From Aeoliella straminimaris (GTDB lineage: Bacteria; Planctomycetota; Planctomycetia; Pirellulales; Lacipirellulaceae): 45,162 nt of DNA. Below the pieces are notes generated by a model. It was not told the DNA's origin. It saw only the letters and a list, made by a program, of their open reading frames with translations, and made no database searches. This document shows positions 19,108 to 26,900 of the stretch, piece after piece. How positions within the stretch are numbered: position 1 is the first letter of the stretch; every line of letters starts with the position of its first letter. Location of the stretch: NCBI RefSeq assembly GCF_024054565.1, contig NZ_JAMXLR010000009.1, forward strand, positions 1 through 45,162, written 5' to 3'. The translations under genes were made by a program, and so were the position numbers.

Positions 19108-19749
19108 ATGATCTTTCGCACCATGCTATTGCTATCACTCGTCGGCGGGACAGCCGTCGCTGCCGATGAGGATGCGGCTCGAACTGTTCTTAATTTCGAG
19201 AACGACGAGGCTTCCAAGCAGTGGGGGACGGTCAACGATGGGGTGATGGGGGGCCGATCGGATGGGAGGTACGAAATCACCGACGACAATATGCTGCGAT
19301 TCTTCGGCACGCTGTCGCTTGCGAATAATGGCGGGTTTGCCTCGGTTCGTTCGCAGCAAACTGAATTTGGTCTCGTCGCAGGCGACAACCTAGTCATGCG
19401 TGTCCGCGGCGATGGCAGGACCTATTCGATGAATCTCTACACGTCGGCTCGCAGGATGGCCTTCTCCTATCGGGCCTCGTTCGAAACAGTCAAAGACGAG
19501 TGGGTCGAAGTCAGCATTCCTGTTGAAGATTTTGTGGCCATGTCGTTCGGTCGCGTGGTTCGCAACTCGCCTCTCGACCCTACGCAGGTCAACCGGGTTG
19601 GCGTCGTGCTGGGTGATAAGAAAGCTGGCCCGTTCGAATTGAAAATCGAATGGATCAAGGTCTCGCCAGCGTCAACAGCGACAGAGGCTTCGCATTCCAA
19701 AGAGCAAGAGCTTGCTGAAAAGTGGAAGGCATTTTTGGAGAAGGAGTAA
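19108..19749 (+). CDS. Exported CIA30-domain protein
   Basis: A 213-residue protein. Residues 1-22 form a signal peptide (MIFRTMLLLSLVGGTAVAA). The rest matches the CIA30 (NDUFAF1-like, galactose-binding-like) domain: LNFENDEASKQWGTVNDGVMGGRS, then a GxFxGxLSLxNNGGFAS-type strand, MRVRGDGRTYSM and the C-terminal VNRVGVVLGDKKAGPFELKIEWI. In mitochondria the family helps assemble complex I, but exported bacterial members are probably sugar- or ligand-binding, so I make no enzymatic claim. ATG 19108 is preceded by AAAGGA and is the only start that leaves a signal peptide; the upstream in-frame extension looks noncoding. The gene stands alone between surface genes and the accessory island. Confidence 0.88.
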   Translation: MIFRTMLLLSLVGGTAVAADEDAARTVLNFENDEASKQWGTVNDGVMGGRSDGRYEITDDNMLRFFGTLSLANNGGFASVRSQQTEFGLVAGDNLVMRVRGDGRTYSMNLYTSARRMAFSYRASFETVKDEWVEVSIPVEDFVAMSFGRVVRNSPLDPTQVNRVGVVLGDKKAGPFELKIEWIKVSPASTATEASHSKEQELAEKWKAFLEKE

Positions 19750-19785
19750 CCTCAGGTTGTCACAGAGGTAAGACTGATTTGTTGC

Positions 19786-19810
19786 TGCGCCGGCTTCATC
19801 GTCCGACGCA
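19786..19810 (+). terminator. Hairpin repeat after the CIA30 gene (possible terminator)
   Basis: An imperfect version of the 18913-18937 element, with the same TTCATCG loop and one internal mismatch. It sits about 37 nt past the stop codon, a position that suits a transcription end, but no run of T follows. Confidence 0.4.
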
Positions 19811-19856
19811 CTTTCGATGAGCGGCAGGGCAGCCTGTTAGGACGTCCACCGAGTGG

Positions 19857-20186
19857 TCACTCGGTGAAGGTGGCGTGTAGGTCATGCTTCGGTTCGTAGC
19901 TGTCGCCAGACATCCGGGACTCCATGGGGCCTATTTCGACCCGGTCAGGAAGAACCTGGTAGTGGGCAACCAGGTGTACAGTGGTGATTGCCCATATCTG
20001 GTGGGGATGATCGGGGTAGAAGAGAGGGATAGCCCGGTCATGCTCGTATGCGATGGTGTCTTGAAGTGTCTCAAGGAGAGTGGTGGGGTTGACGGCGCAC
20101 TCACTCCAGGCGAAGTAGTTAAAAGCTTCATCGAGGTGGACGTAGTCAAATTCTCTGTCTCCGATGTCTGGGTGTTTGTGTCTCAT
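19857..20186 (-). CDS. Unrecognised acidic 109-residue protein
   Basis: I do not recognise this protein. It is soluble, rich in Asp, Glu and His, and has no signal peptide or membrane segment. Coding is supported by the strong GGAGGAG ribosome binding site directly before the ATG at 20186 and by protein-like composition (EFDYVHLDEAFNYFAWSE). It is the last minus-strand gene at this edge of the accessory island and is preceded by an elaborate folded leader (20187-20250), so its translation may be regulated. Confidence 0.65.
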   Translation of the reverse strand: MRHKHPDIGDREFDYVHLDEAFNYFAWSECAVNPTTLLETLQDTIAYEHDRAIPLFYPDHPHQIWAITTVHLVAHYQVLPDRVEIGPMESRMSGDSYEPKHDLHATFTE

Positions 20187-20250
20187 GTTCTCCTCCGTAA
20201 GTTAAAAAGTTTCACTCAGCACAACTTTTTCTTACGGGGGAGAGCGTAAG
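20187..20250 (-). promoter_or_regulatory. Competing-helix leader before the 109-residue gene
   Basis: Read on the minus strand, CTTACG (A, 20245-20250), CGTAAG (B, 20231-20236) and CTTACGG (C, 20195-20201) occur in order. B can pair with A to form a 6-bp hairpin. Alternatively B can pair with C, extended by a perfect 8-bp helix AAAAAGTT/AACTTTTT (20223-20230 with 20204-20211). The B:C form ends on the first two G of the GGAGGAG ribosome binding site, while the A:B form leaves it free. This is the layout of an on/off translational switch; the trigger is unknown. Confidence 0.5.
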
Positions 20251-20554
20251 CTCGGCTGGCCGTTTCCCACTTTGCCGAGCAGGGGGAATGACAGGCTTCG
20301 ACTGGCGTGAGCCCTGCCGGGCGAGGCTCCGGATTGGCCAGCCGTTGAGCGTGACTGAGGCACAAGTAGCCAGACATGCCGAGTAAGATGACGCAACGTC
20401 CTTGTCTGATGAATCGATTCTTACCTGTGCGAGTGGGAGGATGGGCGGCGGTCCATCCGTAACGTGAAGACGTGCTTGATGGTCACTGCAAGAGCGAGAA
20501 CCGCAAGCAAGAGTAGCGAGAGCAAGGCTCTCGCCACCATTTCGCTTCGGTAGC
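20251..20554. other. Structured gene-free spacer
   Basis: About 300 bases with no protein frame of note. A perfect long-range 9-bp pairing (20252-20260 with 20336-20344) encloses a GGCTTCGAC segment that resembles the 5' end of tmRNA, but no tRNA-like 3' half is present. An 8-bp hairpin with a 3-nt loop (20516-20523 with 20527-20534) lies about 20 nt after the stop of the 111-residue gene and may end its transcript, although no T-run follows. Confidence 0.45.
20516..20534 (-). terminator. Hairpin after the 111-residue gene
   Basis: A perfect 8-bp stem GCGAGAGC/GCTCTCGC with loop AAG, about 20 nt downstream of the minus-strand stop codon at 20555. A U-run is missing, so it may slow polymerase or protect the 3' end rather than terminate efficiently. 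Confidence 0.4.
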
Positions 20555-20890
20555 TCACAGTGCAGCCTGCTCGCTTGCCCTGGGTTCTAGCGTAGTGGGG
20601 CTAGTCATCGCTGACGCATCCTGGTCGATGCCAGCGTCAAGCTCAGAGCATTTCTGAGCGGCCATCTCCGCTACCTTGGCAACAGCCTCTGCGTTACGTG
20701 GGTACATCCGGTCGGTGTACTTAAACTGTCCGCTCGTCTGGTTCTTCCAGCAGCGGCTCATCGTAAAGTAGTGCGACTGATTACCGTCCGGTGACTGGGC
20801 GACAAAGATGCTCGCTCCGATAGCCCCTTCACGTACGGTTGCAACTGGCTTTGTCCCCTGTTTGGGGTTGGTTTTATTCTTGGTGTCCAT
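20555..20890 (-). CDS. Unrecognised 111-residue island protein
   Basis: A small soluble protein of unknown function. It has a Lys/Asn/Gln-rich start (MDTKNKTNPKQGTKP), then a compact core beginning VREGAIGASIFVAQSPDG and continuing through HYFTMSRCWKN and YTDRMYPRN, and an acidic, disordered-looking C-terminus. The core is likely a single small beta-rich domain. ATG 20890 is preceded by GGAGG with 8-nt spacing; an in-frame ATG overlapping the Shine-Dalgarno site 15 nt upstream is an alternative. A truncated second copy of its core lies at 22806-22900, so the gene belongs to a family that duplicates within this island. Confidence 0.72.
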   Translation of the reverse strand: MDTKNKTNPKQGTKPVATVREGAIGASIFVAQSPDGNQSHYFTMSRCWKNQTSGQFKYTDRMYPRNAEAVAKVAEMAAQKCSELDAGIDQDASAMTSPTTLEPRASEQAAL

Positions 20891-20961
20891 GTGCGTTACC
20901 TCCATGCATTAGTGAACAGCAGAGAATATCACAGCACCAGAGGTAAGCAACCTTCTCGCGA

Positions 20962-20984
20962 CAATTGCTGGGGGGAAGCAATTG
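20962..20984. promoter_or_regulatory. Operator-like inverted repeat between divergent genes
   Basis: A perfect 8-bp inverted repeat, CAATTGCT and AGCAATTG, separated by 7 nt. It lies in the 175-nt gap between the divergent 111- and 141-residue genes, a suitable place for an operator controlling both. No regulator gene is adjacent, so this is inference. Confidence 0.4.
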
Positions 20985-21013
20985 CGGGTCCAGGCCTCCA
21001 GAGACCAAGACGG

Positions 21014-21019
21014 TATAAT
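21014..21019 (+). promoter_or_regulatory. Putative -10 box for the 141-residue gene
   Basis: A perfect TATAAT lies 46 nt before the ATG at 21066. No good -35 hexamer is at the usual spacing, but GG directly precedes the box. The same GGTATAAT arrangement occurs about 43 nt before the paralogous gene at 21674. Confidence 0.5.
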
Positions 21020-21065
21020 GTCGGGACAGGCGAACGACGGGGCTCCAATAATGAAGGGCAGTTAG

Positions 21066-21491
21066 ATGGCAGAGGGCAAGCAGGGTCGCACGGTAACCGA
21101 AGGGCAACTACTACTTGAGTTCATGACCGAGGAGCCAGAATACGTGAGGGCAACCGCCAAACGGGTTATCGAGCGTTTCGTGGAAGCAAGAATCGGCGAG
21201 CGGCGAGCAGAATTTACTGACATCATCGACAGTGCTATCAAGCAGGCGATGATACGCGTCGCGGCTGACGAGTCGCTGCAAGCCTACGCGAAGTTGCAGC
21301 AGGCTGTAGGCGAAAAGCCACTCGCGGAAGAGTTTAGAGCCGCCGCACAGGAGGGCCTTACAAAAACACTCCAGCTCTTGCTAGGAGAAATGGCACGAAT
21401 GAAAGTGAATCTTCGCGAGCTACGTGAAGCGGTCGAAGGGGATAGCGAGTGGTGGCGCAATGGCGGCGAACCACCAGGAGGTGACGACTGA
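21066..21491 (+). CDS. Unrecognised helical island protein, paralogue 1
   Basis: A 141-residue, highly charged, predominantly helical protein with no signal peptide or known domain. Signature segments are RVIERFVEARIGERRAEFTD near residue 40 and MKVNLRELREAVEG near residue 120, followed by a Trp/Gly-rich acidic tail. It is paralogous to the gene at 21674, which shares the LKVxLRELRE segment, and to the broken copy at 22897. Its start is supported by GAAGGG upstream and a TATAAT box. The helical, tail-bearing design suggests an oligomeric or DNA-associated small protein, but no function can be assigned. Confidence 0.75.
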   Translation: MAEGKQGRTVTEGQLLLEFMTEEPEYVRATAKRVIERFVEARIGERRAEFTDIIDSAIKQAMIRVAADESLQAYAKLQQAVGEKPLAEEFRAAAQEGLTKTLQLLLGEMARMKVNLRELREAVEGDSEWWRNGGEPPGGDD

Positions 21492-21500
21492 TAAGGCGTA

Positions 21501-21545
21501 GGGGCCGAAAAAGCCCCGCGTCACTAGCTCCTAGCAGGTGACGCG
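21501..21545 (+). terminator. Double hairpin after the 141-residue gene
   Basis: Two stems follow the stop codon. GGGGC/GCCCC with a CGAAAAA loop (21501-21517) is followed by the perfect 8-bp stem CGCGTCAC/GTGACGCG (21517-21524 with 21538-21545), whose loop holds a CTAG inverted repeat. It probably ends transcription before the paralogous gene, although no T-run follows. Confidence 0.55.
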
Positions 21546-21625
21546 GAGCAAAAGGAGTTCAGCGAGTGTTCGTTCTCGCCGTGCGGTCAATTATCGCAGG
21601 ACCAGGCGGCACCAGTCCAGGCGGG

Positions 21626-21631
21626 TATAAT
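21626..21631 (+). promoter_or_regulatory. Putative -10 box for the 136-residue gene
   Basis: A perfect TATAAT preceded by GGG, 43 nt before the ATG at 21674. The position is nearly the same as in the paralogous gene upstream. No clear -35 is visible. Confidence 0.5.
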
Positions 21632-21673
21632 CTGCACCAGGAGACCGCCGTACTAGCGAAAGGAGCGTAGAGC

Positions 21674-22084
21674 ATGTCCGCCGACCATCACCTGCAACGA
21701 TACCTGAAAGAACACCCCGAATTCATCGACGCGGCTGTCGAGCGGACAGTCGGTCGCTATGTCGAGGAGATGCTGGAAGACCGCAGAGGCGAAATCGAAC
21801 GAGCGGTGGAGCAGGCCCTTGCCGAACATCTCCATCAGCTGGCGCTGCGTGAATTCCTCGATGTGTTCTTGCTCTCTGAGAAAGCAGGGCAGTACGTCAA
21901 ACCACTTGGAGACGCGGTGCGAGACGCCACCCGCGCCAGGGTGGCCCGTTCGATGCGATTTCAGTGGCAAGAGCTGGCCCATCTGAAGGTGAAACTGCGT
22001 GAACTGCGGGAGGTCATGGAGGGTGAACGCGAGCCGTGGACCTACGACGACAAATGGCCTTACGACGATGAGCCGTATGAGTAG
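21674..22084 (+). CDS. Unrecognised helical island protein, paralogue 2
   Basis: A 136-residue charged helical protein, paralogous to the 141-residue protein upstream. It shares the N-terminal layout (HPEFIDAAVERTVGRYVEEML...RRGEIE) and the C-terminal LAHLKVKLRELREVMEGE, and has a Tyr/Asp-rich tail (DDKWPYDDEPYE). ATG 21674 follows AAAGGAG at good spacing. The two genes have separate TATAAT boxes and a terminator-like hairpin between them, so they are probably separate units. Function is unknown. Confidence 0.75.
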   Translation: MSADHHLQRYLKEHPEFIDAAVERTVGRYVEEMLEDRRGEIERAVEQALAEHLHQLALREFLDVFLLSEKAGQYVKPLGDAVRDATRARVARSMRFQWQELAHLKVKLRELREVMEGEREPWTYDDKWPYDDEPYE

Positions 22085-22096
22085 GTCCGGGCAGGT

Positions 22097-22733
22097 CTAA
22101 GCGTGGCGGGCTTGCTTCAGGTAGTGTTGCAGCTCTTCGATGGTGAACGGGGGAGACCGCCTGTGTAGCATGGCGTGGCAGTTCGGGCAGACAGGCCTGA
22201 GGTCTTTCACCGGGTCGACAGTGTACTCGCCTTGGAGTTCCGCCAGTGGCGCGAGGTGATGGACGTGGACAAAACCGTGGCCAAGCGGGCCGTAGGTCTT
22301 TTCAAAATCGAAGCTACAGGCCATGCACTGGCAGCCGTAGTGAGCGATGGCCAGTGCCCTGGCCTGTGGGTCACGTTCGTAGCGGTTCACCACAACCCTG
22401 GTTGCCTCTCCTTCCGTAAAATGTTCCGTTGCCGGCAGTTCATCGGGGAAGGGCAAGGCGTCACCTTTGGTAACAATGGTAAATCCGTTCTCTTCGAGAA
22501 CGCGGAATCACTTGGACTTAAGGCCCCCCCTTAAAGTCTTTGGGCCCCAGTGTGGTGCCGGTCAGATGTCCGGCGGCCAGCCCGACAACCGCCTTGGGCG
22601 GATAACGACGGTTGGCGTGCAGCACGTCATACGTTGTCGAGTCAGCAAATTTGTGCGGGACGTTTCGGTCAAGGTCCTCAAGGGCCTGTAAGACGTGGGT
22701 AGAGGTAATGCCGTGGGGGATGTTGTTCGACAT
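22097..22733 (-). pseudogene. Broken HNH endonuclease, ScoMcrA-like
   Basis: A type IV-like restriction nuclease disrupted by two lesions. The N-terminal part (STHVLQALEDLDRN...RRYPPKAVVGLAAGHLTG, LGPKDFKGG) resembles the head domain of ScoMcrA-type HNH proteins. The C-terminal part (22097-22460) holds the HNH domain: CQCMAC, GFVHVHHLAPL, then DLRPVCPNCHAMLHR. A 7-nt G-run near 22525 puts the halves out of frame; with six G the frame reads DFKGGLKSK. TGA then stands exactly where relatives have the Cys of SKCFRVL, before FRVLEENGFTIV. The HNH residues themselves are intact, so a shorter HNH fragment could in principle be translated. I judge it a decayed defence gene. Confidence 0.75.
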
Positions 22734-22805
22734 ATTGCCGGTGCTGAAAATAGGGGGAAGGTGTTGGCACGGGATGTAGGCCAACAACGCAGTAGCGAGA
22801 GCGGT

Positions 22806-22900
22806 TTGCAACCGTACGCGAAGGAGCCATTGGAGCGAGCATCTTTGTCGCCCAGTCTCCCGACGGCAACCAGTCGCACTACTTCACAATGAGCCGATGA
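22806..22900 (+). pseudogene. Truncated second copy of the 111-residue island gene
   Basis: Reads TVREGAIGASIFVAQSPDG...SHYFTMSR then TGA. The core is nearly identical in protein to the gene at 20555-20890, though on the opposite strand and diverged at many third codon positions. Both ends are missing and the similarity breaks off right after MSR. Its stop overlaps the ATG of the next fragment (22897). The synonymous divergence shows an old paralogue rather than a recent copy. Confidence 0.75.
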
Positions 22901-23031
22901 CGGAAGAGCAACTGATAGCGAAATTTGTTGAGCAGCGGCCTGAGCTGGTCGAGGAACTTGTTTCGAAGGCCATCACGCGATTCGTGGAGGAATGAATCGA
23001 GCTATGGCGTGATGAGTTTACCACCATGACC
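22897..23031 (+). pseudogene. Truncated third member of the helical island family
   Basis: Reads MTEEQLIAKFVEQRPELVEELV...RFVEE, then TGA at 22993, then IELWRDEFTTMT in the same frame. Without gaps this aligns with TEGQLLLEFMTEEPEYVRA...RFVEARIGERRAEFTD of the 141-residue protein. The in-frame stop and the loss of everything after about 45 residues mark it as a remnant. It could still express a 32-residue peptide. Confidence 0.72.
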
Positions 23032-23088
23032 GGGCCAATCAATTTTGTAGGCGGGGGAACAAGAGAGGCCAGGCAGCGTGTGCGCGCG

Positions 23089-23289
23089 TTAATCCTTAGC
23101 CTCTGTCATCTCCAGGGGGTGCGAATCGTTGACACAGCTTTCTGAGCAGTAAATGCCCGCGAAAGCTTCCAGGGCCGCATCCCCCACAAGAAGCGGTGTA
23201 CCACACCACTGGCAGGCTGTCTCTTGTTGCCAGTCGGTCACACGGTACCAATCAGCGTTCGCAACGCGAGGAAGGGAAGTCGGTTTCAT
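23089..23289 (-). CDS. Small zinc-finger-like island protein
   Basis: A 66-residue protein with two cysteine pairs, CQWC and, 22 residues later, CSESC, which could bind one zinc ion. The rest is short and acidic. Its ATG (23289) overlaps the stop of the preceding gene as TGATG; a GTG one codon earlier (23292) is also possible. GGAGG sits within the end of the upstream gene. It is the last of three tightly packed small genes. Function is unknown; a structural or DNA-binding zinc knuckle is a guess. Confidence 0.65.
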   Translation of the reverse strand: MKPTSLPRVANADWYRVTDWQQETACQWCGTPLLVGDAALEAFAGIYCSESCVNDSHPLEMTEAKD

Positions 23290-23525
23290 CACCCTACCTC
23301 CTCAGCCCGCAGGCAAACCACGTATTCGGCGTCGCGACCGGCGAACTCCACGAGTTGTTCCACGTGGCCGCCAGTGGCGTAGCCGGACTCGACGTAATGC
23401 TCGAGCAGTTCGACCATTGTCGTCACGTCGTCATCGGTCGGACGTTCCGGGTAGACGTAGCGGGCAGGGCCCTCTTCGCCGTCATACAAAACGACTCGAT
23501 ACTCTGATGGGGGTGTTTTGCTCAA
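23289..23525 (-). CDS. Unrecognised 78-residue island protein, TTG start
   Basis: An acidic small protein (SEYRVVLYDGEEGPARYVYPERPT, then VTTMVELLEHYVESGYATGG). No family is recognised. The start is a TTG at 23525, supported by a strong AAAGGAGG 8 nt upstream; no ATG fits. It lies 19 nt after the previous gene and overlaps the next by TGATG, so the three genes form one operon. Confidence 0.65.
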   Translation of the reverse strand: MSKTPPSEYRVVLYDGEEGPARYVYPERPTDDDVTTMVELLEHYVESGYATGGHVEQLVEFAGRDAEYVVCLRAEEVG

Positions 23526-23544
23526 GGGAGCCTCCTTTCATCAG

Positions 23545-23778
23545 TTACAGGACGGTCACAGACAGTCCGTAAGAAGTGTTGTGAAGTGCCGCGAGGAGAT
23601 TCTTTTTCTCATCGGACACCGAGTACTGGGTCCCGCCAGAGACAATCATGTCTCCATCAAGGCCCACAAACGGAGCTTCTCCGTAGAGGAGAAATCTGCC
23701 GTCTTCATCTCTGTCCGCACCGAGTGTTCTGAGCACATGCTCCACTTGCTCGGGGCTTCCAAACCAACCATTTTGCAT
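23545..23778 (-). CDS. Unrecognised 77-residue island protein
   Basis: A small soluble protein (MQNGWFGSPEQVEHVLRTLG, then DEDGRFLLYGEAPF and VSDEKKNLLAALHN). I do not recognise it. ATG 23778 follows GGAGG with 9-nt spacing, so the in-frame codons upstream are not used. It is the first of three small co-directional genes and lies about 146 nt after the methyltransferase gene. Confidence 0.65.
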   Translation of the reverse strand: MQNGWFGSPEQVEHVLRTLGADRDEDGRFLLYGEAPFVGLDGDMIVSGGTQYSVSDEKKNLLAALHNTSYGLSVTVL

Positions 23779-23924
23779 TTGTCGTATCCTCCAAATAAAA
23801 ACCATCCAAAATGCACGCACACAGCTGCCAGCCTCGCCCGGTCGCAACAGCTTGCAACCCGGCCTGACCAGCAGCCACATAGGGGCGTCTACCCAAAAGC
23901 AGTGATGTGAAAGAACGTGCGGCG

Positions 23925-26900
23925 TTAGCTGGCCTTGTTGAGGACCACGAGCCGCGTGCGAACGCCCGTCTGGCGAAAACTATCGGCTCCTTTAAAAGCG
24001 TCTTCAGGGAGCTTGAGGGTTTCCCCTCTGCAACTGCCAAGCCACCTTTGAAACTCAACCGACCTCTGGTCGCTGCGGCCAAACACCCCTTCGCTCATAA
24101 CCGATACCAGTCGGCCGCCAGGAGCGAGAAGTGAGTAGGCATGCATCACGTGCACCGCGTCCTGCCCTTTTTCAAATGGCGGGTTCATAAGAATGCGGTC
24201 ATAGGTGCCGTGGTGCTCAAGGAAGTCTGCAAACTTTGCTTCAATGCCCTTGGCTGCGAGTACTTCAGCGAGCGTGTGGTTTCTTTCGATAGCCGTAATC
24301 CGGGCGTGAGGCTGGGTCCGCTCTATTTCGGTGACGATGTCACCTTTACCACAAGAAGGTTCTAGCACCGTGTGGCCGTCCCCGATTTCAGCCAGTTCAA
24401 GCATCTGGTCGATAACCGGCTTAGGAGTGGGGAAAAAGCCGGGCAGGTCCCGGCCGATGAGTTCCCGCTCAGCGACCAGTACCGGGTCGTCACTTCGGGT
24501 TGCGGCCCGATGAGGCAGGTATTCTCTAAGGGCCGAGCGAAGCTCGTGAACGGTATGAATGTTTGCCCGCTGCAGCCTGCGGTAGCTCTCGAACCCCGAG
24601 GCCACCGACTGGACGTCGTAACCGCTTGATTTGGCCCGAGTAAGGTAGTCCTCGCATTCTTTGATATCGCTATCGTACGTTAAGGTGACATAGTCACGCG
24701 TTTCTCGGCGAAGAAGTTTCTCGATGCGGCGGCTTGCCATTGTGAGGCCTTTTTTGCCGGCACAGGCCCTCACCATGTCTTCCAGGTGACGACGGTAGAA
24801 GTGCGGGTGGGGGTACTCGGTGAACCGGATGTCGGTTTCCCCAATGGGCTGCTGTTCAAGCTCCCCGGTCCGCAGGTGGTAATCGTAGTGCGATTCATCG
24901 TCCGTCTTCTTGATGGCCCGCACGCGAGCCCAGCGGGCAAGGCGAAGGGTAGTGTCGAGCGTCTCTATATGCGTGCGGTGACGCACGCCGTCAAGAAACT
25001 GGGCCTCGCCGCGAGACAGGGCTTCGGCCACCGAATGCATCGTGCGAGCGAGGGCCGCTTCCGCAAAAGCCCGGCCGCGAACACCAGCCTGGATATCCGC
25101 ACGTCTTGCCGTGTTTTGAAGCGACTGGTTACTCTGTTCGATGGTGTCGTCAGACCGGCGAAGCATCTCGTTTGCCAGTTCGTGGAGCCTTTCTGAGGTG
25201 GTCTGCTCTTTGTGAGCCTTCCGGTCTGCTAGTACGTCCGAGCGGTCGACGTCCCCGGAGAGAAGCTCAGTGAACTTCGTGGCCGCGTCCTCGGTTAAGA
25301 ACTGAAAACCGGCATCCGTCTTTCTGAAACTACTCCACCAGCCTCCGAGCATCCTGGCCTTGGCCTTTAGTTCGCCGAATGTCTCGCGTTCTACGCGAGT
25401 ACTGAGCTCCACAATCCAGAGCGGGCATTCACGTTTGGTGTGGTAGCCTTCTTTGATGGTAAAGCCGACGCCGGAGAGTTCCTTGCTTTCAAACCGAGGC
25501 ACCTCGGTTGGTTTCTGGCTGCGTCGCTGCTCGCGAGTCATGTTGGCATGAAGCGTGTCCCAGCGGGCAAACTGCTCATCGGTAAGGGCGGCTTCGCCCC
25601 GGGCGTCGATGAACTTGCGATAGTCCGCCAGATTCTGAGGGTCAGAAATGGATTCCTCGTAGGCCTGCTGTTTTTCGCGAAGCTCCTCAAAGTGAGCGTT
25701 GAAGCTCTCTTTCGTGACGGCCCGGACTTTGCTTGCGACGGCGTCTTCGTACTTTTCTCCCATCGAGAAACGGACCGTGCCGTCTAGCAGGAACATGCCA
25801 AGCATCTTGCGGTAAATGCTTTCCGCGTTTTGCAGTTTGGTATTGCTGCGGGCACTGAAGTCGCCGAGATTACCGGCAATGTTTTTCAGCACCGGAGCCT
25901 TGTAGCTCGACTGAAGCTCAGCAAGAATCTCAACCCGGCTTGCCATCACTCGCTCAAAGTTCCTCTGGTAGGCAGCAAAGCTCTCGTGCTGGCCGCGGCG
26001 TTTCCACAGTTCCTTAAATTCTGCAAACGTGTAAGGGACGGCATCTGTCGGTGTAGCTTCTACGACCGTACTGCCAGTCGAAGGCTCTGCCTTTGGTGTC
26101 TCAGGTGCGTCGGGCGAATGAAGCGATGCCTCTATCCAGTCGTGGACGGCGTTTTGGTCAGCCAGGCCTCGGACAAAAACCTGGCGGACATGTTTTTGCG
26201 TGAAGCCCCACCGCTCAGCAAAAGCCTTGATGGTCCACCCGTTTGCACGAAGCAGCCGTCGCACCTCGGGTCCTGCGAGTGTCGTTGGGCAGTGAGCTCG
26301 TGTGAGCTTGCTGACTGACTCGGGGAGCCCTAGCACCGAAAAACGGGCCTCACCAAAGCGGGGCTCTTCGACGTGGACGAGCCCGCGGTCTCTCAGGTTG
26401 TTCAGTGCCTGATGGACCGGGTTATCGAGCGGAGCAGTGGGGTCGAAGTTTAGGTGGCGAAAGTGTGCACGAAGCTCTGACGCAGCGAACTCTTTGCCGG
26501 TTGAGGCTTTGAGGTGAGCCAGGACGTCATCTGGGCCAGCGGGGAGTGGAACAAGGTCAGCGTCGTTAAATCCTTCGGGCGGTGCGTGCTTGTTGTTGGC
26601 CTGGGTGATGCTTTCCGAGAGCGGCACTGAGTGCGGCGTGGGCTCGGTCAGTGGTTCGGGGCAGGGGTAGATGGCACCGACAGCAAACCACTGTCCTTCC
26701 GTGCCCTCAGAGAAACGGACACGGACCTCCTTGCGGGCGTGGCTGATACCGACAACGATGCCGCGGTGAAGGTTATCCTTGCCGAACCAGGCTTCGACAT
26801 AGTCACCTCGCTTGATGATAAAGCGGTGAGCTGGCCCGTCGATGTCCGTACGCACCCGGTCGACCGTTATCGTGTCATGGTCACACAATGGGGCCGCGTC

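Noticed and set aside
20282..20344. tmRNA-like 5' end (GGGGG...TGACAGGCTTCGACTGG).
   Set aside because: No T-arm, no matching 3' acceptor strand and no plausible tag frame ending in Ala-Ala occur within 300 nt, and a permuted arrangement does not fit either. The TTCGAC match alone is likely chance. A tmRNA covariance search would settle it.
22505..22530. Selenocysteine at the TGA replacing a Cys codon in the HNH gene.
   Set aside because: A frameshift lies 15 nt upstream, no SECIS-like hairpin directly follows the TGA, and the family Cys is not a redox site. Two nearby lesions fit decay better.
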